Assembly (NCBI GenBank): GCA_964623885.1
Contig: CAZUVM010000196.1
Location: 1 to 27,788 of the forward strand
From: CAZUVM01 sp964623885
GTDB lineage: Bacteria > Verrucomicrobiota > Verrucomicrobiia > Limisphaerales > UBA8199
Length of the DNA stretch: 27,788 nt
Direction of reading: 5' to 3'
Shown here: in pieces, positions 1 through 7,520 of the stretch
Layout of the letters: the number at the start of each line of letters is the position of its first letter
Numbering within the stretch: the first letter of the stretch is position 1
The notes under the pieces: generated by a model
What the model was told of the DNA's origin: nothing
What the model saw: only the letters and a program-made list of their open reading frames with translations
The model's database searches: none
Position numbers and translations under genes: made by a program

Positions 1-55
1 TGCGGCCGGCACCATTGTGCTCCGACCGCAAATTGGATTCAAAATTCATTCCGGC

Positions 56-121
56 AAAGTTATTCACAGCCTTGCTGCGCTTCGCTTGCCGGGCACGCTC
101 CGCTCGGCTTTGAATAACTTT
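56..121. repeat. Imperfect inverted repeat (16-bp arms)
   Basis: The arm at 56-71 (AAAGTTATTCACAGCC) matches the reverse complement of 106-121 at 15 of 16 positions, with a 34-base GC-rich centre. It can fold as a long hairpin or be the remnant of a small mobile element. It lies just upstream of a gene remnant that lacks its 5' end. No second copy was seen in the window. Confidence 0.5.
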
Positions 122-132
122 GGATAAGGTAT

Positions 133-165
133 CAGGGCAACCCCGCGATAGCGGGGGCAGCCCTG
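133..165. repeat. GC-rich two-step hairpin
   Basis: CAGGGC (133-138) pairs with GCCCTG (160-165), and inside it CCCCGC (141-146) pairs with GCGGGG (151-156) around a GATA loop. There is no T-tract, so it is not a standard intrinsic terminator. It resembles the REP-like palindromes scattered between genes in this type of genome. Confidence 0.55.
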
Positions 166-184
166 GGTTGTCCGCCCAAAATAA

Positions 185-535
185 CCTTCCCCTCTTTTCC
201 TTCCGGTTTACACGTTTATCGCCAAAAGTGACGGCACATTTCGTTATAAGGGCATTCAGTACGTTGAGCGTAAGGGCGAGTTCACCGGCACGATTCCAGT
301 CTGGTGCTTTCACGAGCTCGCCAAGTTCATCAAGGATTCCGGTTGCATGCAGTTCGATGACAGCTATTCGCGAGAGATTACCGATTGCGCGACTACTTAC
401 ACGATGGTGGTAATGAATGGGAAACGGAAGACGATCAGCAATTACGCCAATGCCGGCCCAACCAAGCTTTGGGCGATTGAACAGCTCATCGATGATTTAA
501 TGGCCAAGGCCAAATGGGAAGGGCCAAGCCGCTGA
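185..535 (+). pseudogene. DUF6438-domain protein, 5'-truncated remnant
   Basis: The frame is open from just after a stop at 182-184 to TGA at 533-535. Its translation has the DUF6438 pattern. PVYTFIAKSDGTFRYKG is the first strand pair, an FHELAKFIKDSG helix follows, then an FDDSYS segment, a TYTMVVMNGKRKTISNY strand pair, and a final helix with WAIEQLIDDL near KWEG. The domain is nearly complete, but no credible start codon or signal peptide precedes it. The first in-frame ATG (347) falls in the middle of the domain. Two inverted repeats lie directly upstream (56-121 and 133-165), so the 5' end was probably lost by insertion or deletion. The function of DUF6438 proteins is unknown; intact members are usually small secreted or lipid-anchored proteins. 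The domain call is from recognised pattern only. Confidence 0.5.
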
Positions 536-558
536 CCTATTGATTGAAGAAGTTCCCC

Positions 559-876
559 ATGCAAATCGCGGGCACAAAGTGCAAGGTCTGCGGGCAGAAT
601 ATAATCCTCTCCAGTGAGGGAAAATTCTGCACCACTTGCGGCAGTGCAGTCCACCTTACCTGCGATCCCAATGCCACGTGCGGCATCTGCGGAAAGGCGT
701 ATGAGTTGTATGAACGCCCGCAATCGGATGCACTGAGGGACGCGCTGCTACCCCCTGCACTACGCCCAAGCAGAAGCGGCGGGCCGGCGCTCGCGATAGG
801 ACTGGGCGTTGCCTTACTGCTCCTGGTAATCATAATCTGGTACGCCATCGAGTCCACTATTTCCCAAGGCAAGTAA
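559..876 (+). CDS. Small zinc-ribbon/RING-like protein with C-terminal membrane anchor
   Basis: About 105 residues. The N-terminal half holds paired metal-ligand motifs (CKVC, CTTC, an H-x-x-C at HLTC, and CGIC), the spacing expected for a two-zinc treble-clef or RING/PHD-like fold. A Ser/Pro-rich linker follows, then one hydrophobic helix of about 20 residues (ALAIGLGVALLLLVIIIWYA) near the C terminus. The protein is probably anchored in the membrane with its zinc domain in the cytoplasm. I chose ATG 559 because GAAGAAG lies just upstream of it; a TTG at 544 in the same frame would add five residues. I do not recognise a specific family. It could be a scaffold or adaptor. No enzymatic motif is visible. 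It is 23 bases downstream of the DUF6438 remnant. Confidence 0.6.
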   Translation: MQIAGTKCKVCGQNIILSSEGKFCTTCGSAVHLTCDPNATCGICGKAYELYERPQSDALRDALLPPALRPSRSGGPALAIGLGVALLLLVIIIWYAIESTISQGK

Positions 877-1029
877 CCACTGTCTTCAGGTCGCCTCCCC
901 GGCAAGCCTAGCTAGGACGCCTCCGACAACGCGGACGGCCACCAAGGGCTGCGCTACAAAACACTGCCGTGACAGAGTTTTCGGTTCTTGCCACAATTGG
1001 TTTGGCCTTTTATTCACCACGTAGTGCCC

Positions 1030-3123
1030 ATGAATATAACCAAACACCTGATCAGCCGCGCCACTGCCGCCGTCGTGATTGCCACCGGATTGGCCACCGC
1101 TTCGGTTTCGGCAGCGACAGCGAGGCCGAATATCCTGGTCATCCTCGTCGACGACATGGGCTTCTCAGACATCAGTTGCTACGGCGGCGAGATCCGCACG
1201 CCCAACCTGGACAAGCTGGCCTCCGAAGGAGTCCGCTTTACTCAATTCCACAACACAGCTCGGTGTTGCCCCAGCCGGGCGGCGTTGTTGACGGGTTTGT
1301 ATCCGCACGAGGCGGGCGTCGGCCATATGACCGAGGAGCGGGTCGGCACCGACGGCAAAACGTTGCCGGGCTATAGCGGCCGTCTCAACGATCGGTGCGT
1401 GACGATTGCCGAGGTGCTGCGCAGCGCCGGCTATTTCACCGCGATGGCCGGCAAATGGCATGTGGGACAGAATTTCGGAGTAACGCCCTGGGGTCGCGGT
1501 TTTGATCGGTCGCTGAACTCGATCGCAGGCGGGTTCTATTTTCCGGAATCGCGCGGCGCGGAGATTTTCCTGAACGGCAAAAGCCTGGGGACCACGAATG
1601 CGCCGCTGCCCGCGCATTGGTATTCGACGGACCTATGGACGGAATATGCCCTGAAGTTCGTGGACGAAGCGAAGCCGACGGGCAAACCGTTTTTCCTGTA
1701 TTTGGCTTACAACGCGCCGCACTTCCCTTTGCAGGCGCCGCCCGAGGAAATCGCCCGTTGGCGCGGCAAATACAAAATCGGCTGGGACAAGTTGCGCGAG
1801 GCGCGCTATCAGCGGCTGATTTCGATGGGAATCATCGACAAGTCTTGGCCATTGTCGCCGCGACTGGACGTTGTCCCGGCGTGGGACAGTCTCACTCCAG
1901 CCGAACAGGATCGTTACGACAATATCATGGCCATCTACGCGGCGGTCGTGGAACACATGGACAAGGCGGTGGGCGTGCTGGTCGATGGGTTGCGGCAGCG
2001 CGGGGTGGTGGATAATACGCTGATCCTTTTTATGAGCGATAACGGTGGGAATGCCGAATCGGGCGTGCCGGGGCGGCTGGAAGGCGAGCACGCGGGAGAC
2101 GCGCATTCGACGGTTTTTGTCGGGCAATGCTGGGCCACGTTGAACAACACGCCGTTCGTTCGCTACAAGCATTACACCGACGAAGGGGGCATCGCGACGC
2201 CGCTGATCGCGCACTGGCCGGACGGGATTTCGGCGAAGCGCCGCGGGCAACTCGAGCCGCAACCTGGACACCTGATCGACATCATGCCCACGTGCCTGGA
2301 TGTGGGCGGCGCTCGATATCCAACTGAATTCAACGGCAAACCCATTACTCCGTCTGAAGGCGTGAGCCTGCGGCCGGCATTTGAAGGACGGCCACTTGGC
2401 CGGCCGCACCCGATTTTTTGGGAGCATGAAGGGAACCGCGCGGTTCTGGATGGGCGATGGAAATTGGTGGCCCTATCGGATCATCCGTGGCGCCTCTACG
2501 ATACCGTGGCCGATCGCACGGAGCAGCATGACCTGGCGACAGATGAACCGGCGACGGTGAAGCGGCTCGCGGGCGAGTGGGACGATTACGCGGCGCGAGC
2601 GAACGTGCTCCCGCTGGGCGGGTGGCGAGCGCCGCAACGGGGAGGGCGCGGTGGCAACTTCAGCAAAGAGACCCGGTTTGCCTTAAAAATGAACGAGCAT
2701 CTGCGGCGCGCCCAGGCGCCGGCGATCGCGGAGCGCGGGTTCACCGTCACCGCCAAATTCAATACGGAAAAACCGGACGGTGTCATCGTCGCCCAGGGCG
2801 GCACGGCCAACGGCTACACGTTGTTCCTGGAGAAGGGTAAGCTTACGTTCCTGGTTCGCATCAGCGGCGAGACCACCAGCATCTCCGCTCCGGATACGAT
2901 CAGCGGCGCGCATACGGTGGTAGCGCGGCTGCAAGGAAACGGGTCGATGACGTTGACCCTGGACGACCACGCTGCCACTGAGGGTAAAGCGCCGGGTCCG
3001 ATCCCCGCGATGCCGGTTGACGGACTGGACGTCGGCTCGGACACAGCCGGCCTGGTTGGCCCGTACTCGAAAAAGAATCAATTCGGCGGGACAATCGAAT
3101 CGGTGGTAGTCGAGTTGGAGTAG
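1030..3123 (+). CDS. Secreted sulfatase (arylsulfatase family, alkaline-phosphatase superfamily)
   Basis: About 697 residues. An N-terminal signal peptide (basic start, hydrophobic stretch, cut after an Ala-rich site near residue 30) leads into PNILVILVDDMGFSD, the metal-binding start of sulfatases. The signature C-x-P-S-R is present as CCPSR with Cys79 as the residue expected to become formylglycine, followed by AALLTG. Further family landmarks are GKWHVG, the PFFLYLAYNAPHFPLQAP segment and FMSDNGG. A C-terminal domain of roughly 140 residues after about 555 is strand-rich and looks like a concanavalin/laminin-G-like sandwich, common in planctomycete and verrucomicrobial sulfatases. ATG 1030 starts the signal peptide; an in-frame start at 988 would add 14 unlikely residues. 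The protein would act outside the cytoplasm on sulfated glycans. No sulfatase-maturating enzyme is in the window. Substrate cannot be told. Confidence 0.93.
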   Translation: MNITKHLISRATAAVVIATGLATASVSAATARPNILVILVDDMGFSDISCYGGEIRTPNLDKLASEGVRFTQFHNTARCCPSRAALLTGLYPHEAGVGHMTEERVGTDGKTLPGYSGRLNDRCVTIAEVLRSAGYFTAMAGKWHVGQNFGVTPWGRGFDRSLNSIAGGFYFPESRGAEIFLNGKSLGTTNAPLPAHWYSTDLWTEYALKFVDEAKPTGKPFFLYLAYNAPHFPLQAPPEEIARWRGKYKIGWDKLREARYQRLISMGIIDKSWPLSPRLDVVPAWDSLTPAEQDRYDNIMAIYAAVVEHMDKAVGVLVDGLRQRGVVDNTLILFMSDNGGNAESGVPGRLEGEHAGDAHSTVFVGQCWATLNNTPFVRYKHYTDEGGIATPLIAHWPDGISAKRRGQLEPQPGHLIDIMPTCLDVGGARYPTEFNGKPITPSEGVSLRPAFEGRPLGRPHPIFWEHEGNRAVLDGRWKLVALSDHPWRLYDTVADRTEQHDLATDEPATVKRLAGEWDDYAARANVLPLGGWRAPQRGGRGGNFSKETRFALKMNEHLRRAQAPAIAERGFTVTAKFNTEKPDGVIVAQGGTANGYTLFLEKGKLTFLVRISGETTSISAPDTISGAHTVVARLQGNGSMTLTLDDHAATEGKAPGPIPAMPVDGLDVGSDTAGLVGPYSKKNQFGGTIESVVVELE

Positions 3124-3208
3124 AGCCCGGAGGGGCAACCGTTTCAACCCGGATTTTGTCACAGTTAAATCGTTAAAACGTTACCTACTCCTCGCGGCGT
3201 GATCCCCG

Positions 3209-3224
3209 CCTCGCTGAAGCGAGG
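3209..3224. repeat. Short hairpin after the sulfatase gene
   Basis: CCTCGC (3209-3214), loop TGAA and GCGAGG (3219-3224) form a perfect six-base stem about 85 bases after the sulfatase stop. It is followed by TGTTAAT rather than a T-tract, so a terminator role is possible but weak. Confidence 0.4.
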
Positions 3225-3300
3225 TGTTAATGAGAGCACACGCGATTTGGGCAACACGCCCGTCAGGAGTTTCTGATTCATTTGAAACCCCAGTGAATTA

Positions 3301-3337
3301 GGGACTCCTCACGTCGTCCCCTACAGTCTCAGGACTG
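3301..3337. repeat. REP-like palindromic pair
   Basis: GGGAC (3301-3305) pairs with GTCCC (3316-3320), and directly after it CAGTC (3324-3328) pairs with GACTG (3333-3337) around a TCAG loop. The element GGGAC...TCCTC...GTCCC shares its ends and core with the reverse complement of the hairpin at 4186-4207, which suggests one family of intergenic repeats. The rest of the 3124-3356 gap shows no gene. Confidence 0.4.
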
Positions 3338-3356
3338 GCCGCAAACCACTTTACTT

Positions 3357-4151
3357 TTGGAGCAGCGATTGCGAGGTTGCCGCGGTTTGAACATTTGGTC
3401 GGCTTACATTTTTTTGTCGACAGCCCAGCGCCGGCTTTTCACGCGCGGCCTGCCGATCTTCATGCTGCACAAGATTACGGGGCCACCCGCGCGCACGCGT
3501 GATCCGTTCGATTACCTAAGGCCGGAATCGCTGGACGCGAAGCTGGGCGCGCTGCGTCGAGCCGGATTGCGCTCGGTGCCACTTGACGCTTTCCTCGAAG
3601 GCGGGGCGGCGGCGGCAAATGGGTTTGTGGTCACGTTCGACGATGGTTACCGGAACGTTTGGCAGCACGCGCTGCCAATCCTGGCGCGGCACGAGGTCAA
3701 AGCGATCCAGTTCCTCGTCGCCGGAAAATTAGGGCATCAAAACGATTGGGACATTGCAGGAGGAGAGGTCGCGGAGCCTTTGATGGACGTGGCGCAGGTG
3801 CGCGATTGGCTGGCGGCAGGTCACAGCATTGGTTCGCATGGGATGAACCATCGGATCCTGAAAAAACTGACGTCGAATGAAGCCCGCGAAGAGATTGCTG
3901 GCAGCCGGAAACGACTCGAAGACACGTTCGGAGTGGCCGTCCGCCATTTTTGTTATCCTTCCGGTCGCTATAACCCGCAAGTCCGCGATTTGGTGAGAGA
4001 AGCAGGGTATCAGACAGCATGCACGGTTGAATTTGGGGTGAATGCGCAGGGTCAATCGCCGTTCGAGCTGCGCCGAATCTCGCCATTATATGCGATGGAG
4101 TTGTTGGCCAAAGCCTGCCACCGGCTCGGGAGAAAGATCAGAGGTGCATGA
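3357..4151 (+). CDS. Polysaccharide deacetylase (NodB domain, CE4)
   Basis: Up to 264 residues. The carbohydrate esterase 4 motifs are in order: TFDDGY with Asp95-Asp96 (catalytic base and metal ligand), SHGMNH with His161 and His165 (metal ligands), and RHFCYPSGRYN (the motif 3 arginine and active-site groove). The domain starts with a LPIFMLHKI strand, typical of deacetylases acting on exopolysaccharide or cell-wall N-acetylhexosamines. No clear signal peptide is visible, although the N-terminal segment with IWSAYIFL could be a short membrane anchor. The start is uncertain: the longest frame begins at TTG 3357, another TTG is at 3387, and no ATG lies before the domain (the next is at 3462). 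A strong hairpin follows 35 bases after the stop. Substrate unknown. Confidence 0.87.
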   Translation: MEQRLRGCRGLNIWSAYIFLSTAQRRLFTRGLPIFMLHKITGPPARTRDPFDYLRPESLDAKLGALRRAGLRSVPLDAFLEGGAAAANGFVVTFDDGYRNVWQHALPILARHEVKAIQFLVAGKLGHQNDWDIAGGEVAEPLMDVAQVRDWLAAGHSIGSHGMNHRILKKLTSNEAREEIAGSRKRLEDTFGVAVRHFCYPSGRYNPQVRDLVREAGYQTACTVEFGVNAQGQSPFELRRISPLYAMELLAKACHRLGRKIRGA

Positions 4152-4185
4152 GTCAGGCCGGGAGAGCAGGGTTTTAGTTAAGATT

Positions 4186-4207
4186 GGGACGCCGAGGACG
4201 GCGTCCC
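4186..4207. repeat. Perfect 9-bp-stem hairpin (REP-like, possible terminator)
   Basis: GGGACGCCG (4186-4194), loop AGGA and CGGCGTCCC (4199-4207) form a perfect nine-base stem between the deacetylase gene and the FmdB-like gene. The following bases are TACCCTTCCC, not a T-tract. The shape recalls abundant REP-like hairpins of verrucomicrobial genomes, and it shares its ends with the element at 3301-3320. Confidence 0.55.
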
Positions 4208-4259
4208 TACCCTTCCCGTTCCTCCTTGAGCCAACCACACCTTCGGATATCATCTGGTT

Positions 4260-4487
4260 ATGCCGCTCTATGAGTTTCATTGCGAGAAGTGCGAAAAGGA
4301 CAGCGAACTGCTTGTGCGCTCAAGCCGATGGCAGGGCACGCGCTGCCCGCATTGCGGATCGAGCAAGCTGGTGAAGAAGCTTTCGGTGTTTGCTTCAGCT
4401 GGCGCGGCAGGCACCAGCGAAGCACCAGCGTGTGAAGGCGGCTCCGGATCGTGCGGTTGTTGCGGCGGGGGCAAACACCGCCATTAA
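4260..4487 (+). CDS. FmdB-family zinc ribbon protein
   Basis: 75 residues. The N terminus MPLYEFHCEKCEKDSE and the second pair CPHCGSSKLVKK are the FmdB/CxxC_CxxC_SSSS zinc-ribbon signature, with the two Cys pairs about 20 residues apart. The tail is Gly/Cys/His-rich (CGCCGGGKHRH), as in many family members. FmdB was named from a putative regulator of formamidase in Methylophilus; for most members the role is unknown and they are simply small zinc-binding proteins. The gene is complete and transcribed toward the convergent HAD gene, with a gap of 14 bases. Confidence 0.88.
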   Translation: MPLYEFHCEKCEKDSELLVRSSRWQGTRCPHCGSSKLVKKLSVFASAGAAGTSEAPACEGGSGSCGCCGGGKHRH

Positions 4488-4501
4488 CAACCAGAGTTGC
4501 G

Positions 4502-5203
4502 CTACTCCTTCGGCGGTGTGCGTGAATTGCCAACGACGGTTTCGGGGCTTGTATGGCGCAGATCGGCTACCGCCCAGTCCGGCTGACAACTTCGCAACTC
4601 CTCAAGCTTCGCGCCTCCCGTGGCTACGGCCAGGACCCGCGCGCCGATAGCCCGACCGCACCGAACATCCAATGGCGTGTCTCCGACGACAACCACTTGG
4701 TTTTCCAGCAGGTCCTCTCCCAATACGCCGCTACCGCGCCGACGCGCAATTCGGGCAATGTGGTCACGTTCCTCGTGATCATCGGCAAAGGCGCCGATAA
4801 CGAACGGTTCCCACAACCGGGCGTGTCGCAGCTTGATCTCCGCACCCAATCGGATGTTGCCGGTTAAAAGCCCCAGCACCGGCGGGCGATCTAACGTCTG
4901 CAAGCCACGGATGAATTCCGGCACCCCAGGGCAGATCTCGGTGTGGCTCTCATGCAGGATCTGATCTAACCAGAAAACGTAGCGTTCGAAAAAACGCTGA
5001 AAATTTTCGGTGGTCGCAGGAATGGAATGATAGCCGAAGAACTCGCGAACCAGGCTCGTATCAGTCCGTCCGGCGAACTTCAACCGTTCAAAACCATCCT
5101 TCGCGCCGAACTCGGTGTCGAAGACTTTGGCAAAGGCTTTGACTCCGGCGCCGCCGGTTCGGACCAGCGTGCCATCGATATCGAATAAAACCAGGCGGAC
5201 CAT
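4502..5203 (-). CDS. HAD-family hydrolase, phosphoglycolate-phosphatase-like
   Basis: 233 residues. Motif I is DIDGTLV with nucleophile Asp8 and acid/base Asp10. Motif II is LLTGN (Thr114). A lysine in AEIKL (124) can serve as motif III, and VVVGDTPLDV gives motif IV with Asp175 and Asp179. A helical cap of about 75 residues between motifs I and II marks subfamily IA, as in Gph and PGMB-type enzymes. The likely activity is removal of phosphate from a small metabolite in the cytoplasm; the substrate cannot be read from the sequence. It starts at ATG 5203 and stands alone on its strand, so it is probably monocistronic. Its C-terminal tail is rich in Thr, Pro and Lys. Confidence 0.87.
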   Translation of the reverse strand: MVRLVLFDIDGTLVRTGGAGVKAFAKVFDTEFGAKDGFERLKFAGRTDTSLVREFFGYHSIPATTENFQRFFERYVFWLDQILHESHTEICPGVPEFIRGLQTLDRPPVLGLLTGNIRLGAEIKLRHARLWEPFVIGAFADDHEERDHIARIARRRGSGVLGEDLLENQVVVVGDTPLDVRCGRAIGARVLAVATGGAKLEELRSCQPDWAVADLRHTSPETVVGNSRTPPKE

Positions 5204-5274
5204 GCGCCCGGGAAATTAGGCGTGCTTCATTAACTTGCCAAACGCGAAAAGGGAATAGAAGGGGTGAGAAAGAC

Positions 5275-5346
5275 AAGCCCCCGCCAGGGTGCGGGGTTGC
5301 GACACGCGGAATTCGCAACTTCCCGGCTCCCCCCGGCGGGGGACTT
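5275..5346. repeat. Nested inverted repeat in a long intergenic gap
   Basis: AAGCCCCCGCC (5275-5285) pairs with GGCGGGGG plus CTT (5335-5346, one extra A). Inside it GTTGCG (5296-5301) pairs with CGCAAC (5314-5319). The 72-base unit folds as one branched or extended hairpin. It lies upstream of the HAD gene in a gap (5204-6008) that otherwise holds only one doubtful small frame. Likely a REP/MITE-type repeat. No second copy in the window. Confidence 0.45.
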
Positions 5347-5396
5347 CACTGCATGGTTTCCCGGCACCGCGACACGAATCGGGGGGCCGGACCATC

Positions 5397-5417
5397 TTGT
5401 CTGCCGAGGGCAGACAA
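5397..5417. repeat. Nine-base-stem hairpin
   Basis: TTGTCTGCC (5397-5405), loop GAG and GGCAGACAA (5409-5417) are perfectly complementary. The sequence beyond either arm lacks a run of T, so it is more likely part of an intergenic repeat than a terminator. Confidence 0.45.
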
Positions 5418-5448
5418 AAGGGGCGACAGCGCGGCTGGTACGCGCAAG

Positions 5449-5610
5449 TCAACTCGGATTCCCAGCCTGGCACTCTTCGAGAGCATCGGGGAGTTCCAAA
5501 GGGAGACGGAATTGATTGGAATTAGTCACAGGTGGCGAGGCAACGCGGAACAGTTCCATGGTCAAACCACCCGCAATCAGCGCCAGAATACTAAGCGCAA
5601 CATCAGTCAT
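5449..5610 (-). CDS. Possible small single-membrane-segment protein
   Basis: A 53-residue frame from ATG 5610 with GGAAG a few bases upstream. The N terminus has one hydrophobic helix (VALSILALIAGGLTMELF), followed by a polar tail ending QAGNPS. It overlaps no other gene and the sequence looks protein-like rather than random. I do not recognise a family, and it sits in a palindrome-rich gap, so it may be chance. The same frame can be extended upstream to 5673, but the ribosome-site match favours the shorter form. Confidence 0.25.
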   Translation of the reverse strand: MTDVALSILALIAGGLTMELFRVASPPVTNSNQFRLPLELPDALEECQAGNPS

Positions 5611-5784
5611 GTGCTTCCGGTCAGCAAACCCCTTGCCAAGGGGAGCCTGAAAAACAGGTAAATCTCCGACCAAAATAGACCTCTGCGCCTGACCGAAAAG
5701 ACGCCAAAAACGCTCCCGAATTCTGCCTGAATTTCGGTGCCTAATTTTGCATTTTAGCTCGGCAAAACCGAGGGCTCCTGATTA

Positions 5785-5926
5785 GAGAGTGTCTCGCCCA
5801 TTCGTCCAGGCTAAAGTCAGGGGCAGATCTGCTTTGCATGTGGCGCATTTGGTGTTGCCAAAATTACCTGAACTAGGGCGGCAAAACAGTGTCCAGCTTT
5901 GTGACAAACCGTGTCTCACGAGACAC
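5785..5926. promoter_or_regulatory. Operator-like palindromes upstream of the transporter
   Basis: GTGTCTC AC GAGACAC (5911-5926) is a perfect seven-base dyad 83 bases before the transporter ATG. A second copy of the half-site GTGTCTC lies at 5789-5795, itself inside GAGA-GTG-TCTC (5785-5795). Two related dyads in front of one gene suggest a regulator-binding region. A TTGACC at 5940-5945 could be a -35, but the matching -10 is poor. The regulator is unknown. Confidence 0.35.
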
Positions 5927-6008
5927 TTTGGGAATGTCTTTGACCCTTCTGGGATGCTCTGATTAGCTGGATTCAGCCGGGCACGCTTGCCGCGGTGGAA
6001 GAACACAC

Positions 6009-7520
6009 ATGTCGCTCAGCCCGGCCAGCCTCTTCGAGCACGACCTTATCCTGGTCGGCCTCTGTCTGGCAGTCATCATCTGGCTCTATTTTCGGAATAA
6101 CCCTCTCAGCCACGATCGCGCCTTTCTGGTGCGGCGGTTCGTGAATTGGTTCCCCCTGGGGATGACCTACGCTTTCCTTTGCATGGGGCGTTATAACATG
6201 ATCGTCGCCAAGGGCGCGCTCGGCAGCCTGATGTCCAAAGAAGACCTCGGTATTATTTTCGGGGTTGGGACATGGGTTTATGCGCTGTCATTCCTGATCA
6301 ATGGACCACTCATCGACAAGAAACTAGGCGGCAAGCGGGGTATTATGATCGCCGCTCTGGGGGCTTCGATTGCAAACATTCTGCTGGGCGCGGTGACGTA
6401 TCTCAAGCTGGCCAAAGGTGCTCACCTGAACCTGGTGCTCACCTTTTCGACCCTCTACGCGATCAACATGTATTTTCAGAGCTACGGCGCCGTCTCGATA
6501 ATCAAAGTAAAGGCCTATTGGTTCCATGTGCGCGAGCGGGGTGTATTCGGAGCGATTTTCGGCACGCTGATTTCTTTTGGGGTTTACTTCGCTTTCGACT
6601 GGGGAAGCGCGATCGTCAACATGACCAAGGCCACACCAGGGTCAAACGGAGGCTGGCTGCAGGATTTGCTGAGAAGTCTATTTGTGCCAACAGGGCGGCA
6701 GATTGACGCGACCTGGGCGGTGTTCTTCATCCCGGCTGCCATACTGCTGGTTTGGCTGCTGCTGGACTGGCGGTTGATTAAGGACACGCCCGAAGAAGCG
6801 GGCTTCCCGCCGTTTGACACCTGTGATGCATCATCCGGACAAATGCATGTGGAATTCTCGGTGCTGGATTTATTAAAAAAGATATTCGCCAGCAGACTGA
6901 TGCTCATGATTGCAATTGTGGAGCTAACTTCCGGCGTATTTCGCTACAGCATGACACAATGGTATTCAGCATTTGCGCATGAGGTTAAGCAACCCGGAGC
7001 TGAATTTTTTGTGGACCATTGGGGTCTCCTGCTTTGCCTTTTCGGAGTGGTGGGCGGATTTGCGGGCGGCCTGATTTCCGACAAGCTGTTTCAGTCGCGT
7101 CGAGGTCCTCCAGCCGCGTTTCTCTGTGCTTTTGTACTGTTCACCGCAAGCATCATGGCGCTTTTTCTGTTCTCGGCTCCGCACGTTGTAGGGTGGGCAG
7201 CCGTCTCAATTGTGATGGCTTCAATCGGGATAACCTCGTTAATGTCCGGGACCGCAGCCACTGATTTTGGGGGCAGAAAGGCCACGGCAACTTGCTCAGG
7301 AGTAGTGGATGGATTTGCGTACCTTGGCAGCGGGCTGCAGTCGTTCTGTTTAGGCTATATTTCGACGCGGAACTGGCATTGGTGGCCTGTTTTCCTGATG
7401 CCGTTCGCGGTGGTCGGAATAGGGCTGGCGATCGTCATCTGGCACGAGTTGCCTGCGGCGACGAAGAAGTATCTCGCTGACATCGAAGCGAAGGACGGGA
7501 TCGAGTTGGTGGTTGATTGA
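6009..7520 (+). CDS. MFS transporter, organophosphate:phosphate antiporter-like
   Basis: 503 residues with about twelve hydrophobic helices. The first is LILVGLCLAVIIWLYF; the core begins near FVNWFPLGMTYAFLCMGRYN, which resembles the first transmembrane segment of GlpT/UhpT-type (OPA) carriers. The MFS loop 2-3 motif appears as NGPLIDKKLGGKRGI. A cytoplasmic loop of around 30 residues between the two six-helix halves contains DTPEEAGFPP, also seen in OPA members. The expected role is uptake of a small organic anion such as a sugar phosphate or glycerol phosphate across the inner membrane. The real substrate is not known. ATG 6009 has GGAAG upstream. The gene stands alone, with operator-like dyads in its upstream gap. 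Confidence 0.82.
   Translation: MSLSPASLFEHDLILVGLCLAVIIWLYFRNNPLSHDRAFLVRRFVNWFPLGMTYAFLCMGRYNMIVAKGALGSLMSKEDLGIIFGVGTWVYALSFLINGPLIDKKLGGKRGIMIAALGASIANILLGAVTYLKLAKGAHLNLVLTFSTLYAINMYFQSYGAVSIIKVKAYWFHVRERGVFGAIFGTLISFGVYFAFDWGSAIVNMTKATPGSNGGWLQDLLRSLFVPTGRQIDATWAVFFIPAAILLVWLLLDWRLIKDTPEEAGFPPFDTCDASSGQMHVEFSVLDLLKKIFASRLMLMIAIVELTSGVFRYSMTQWYSAFAHEVKQPGAEFFVDHWGLLLCLFGVVGGFAGGLISDKLFQSRRGPPAAFLCAFVLFTASIMALFLFSAPHVVGWAAVSIVMASIGITSLMSGTAATDFGGRKATATCSGVVDGFAYLGSGLQSFCLGYISTRNWHWWPVFLMPFAVVGIGLAIVIWHELPAATKKYLADIEAKDGIELVVD

Noticed and set aside
1633..2427. A 264-codon minus-strand frame inside the sulfatase gene
   Set aside because: It is Arg/His-rich shadow translation of a conserved sulfatase; no domain.
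5782..6006. A 74-codon minus-strand frame in the transporter leader
   Set aside because: It crosses the operator-like dyads, has no ribosome site or recognisable pattern, and looks like chance.
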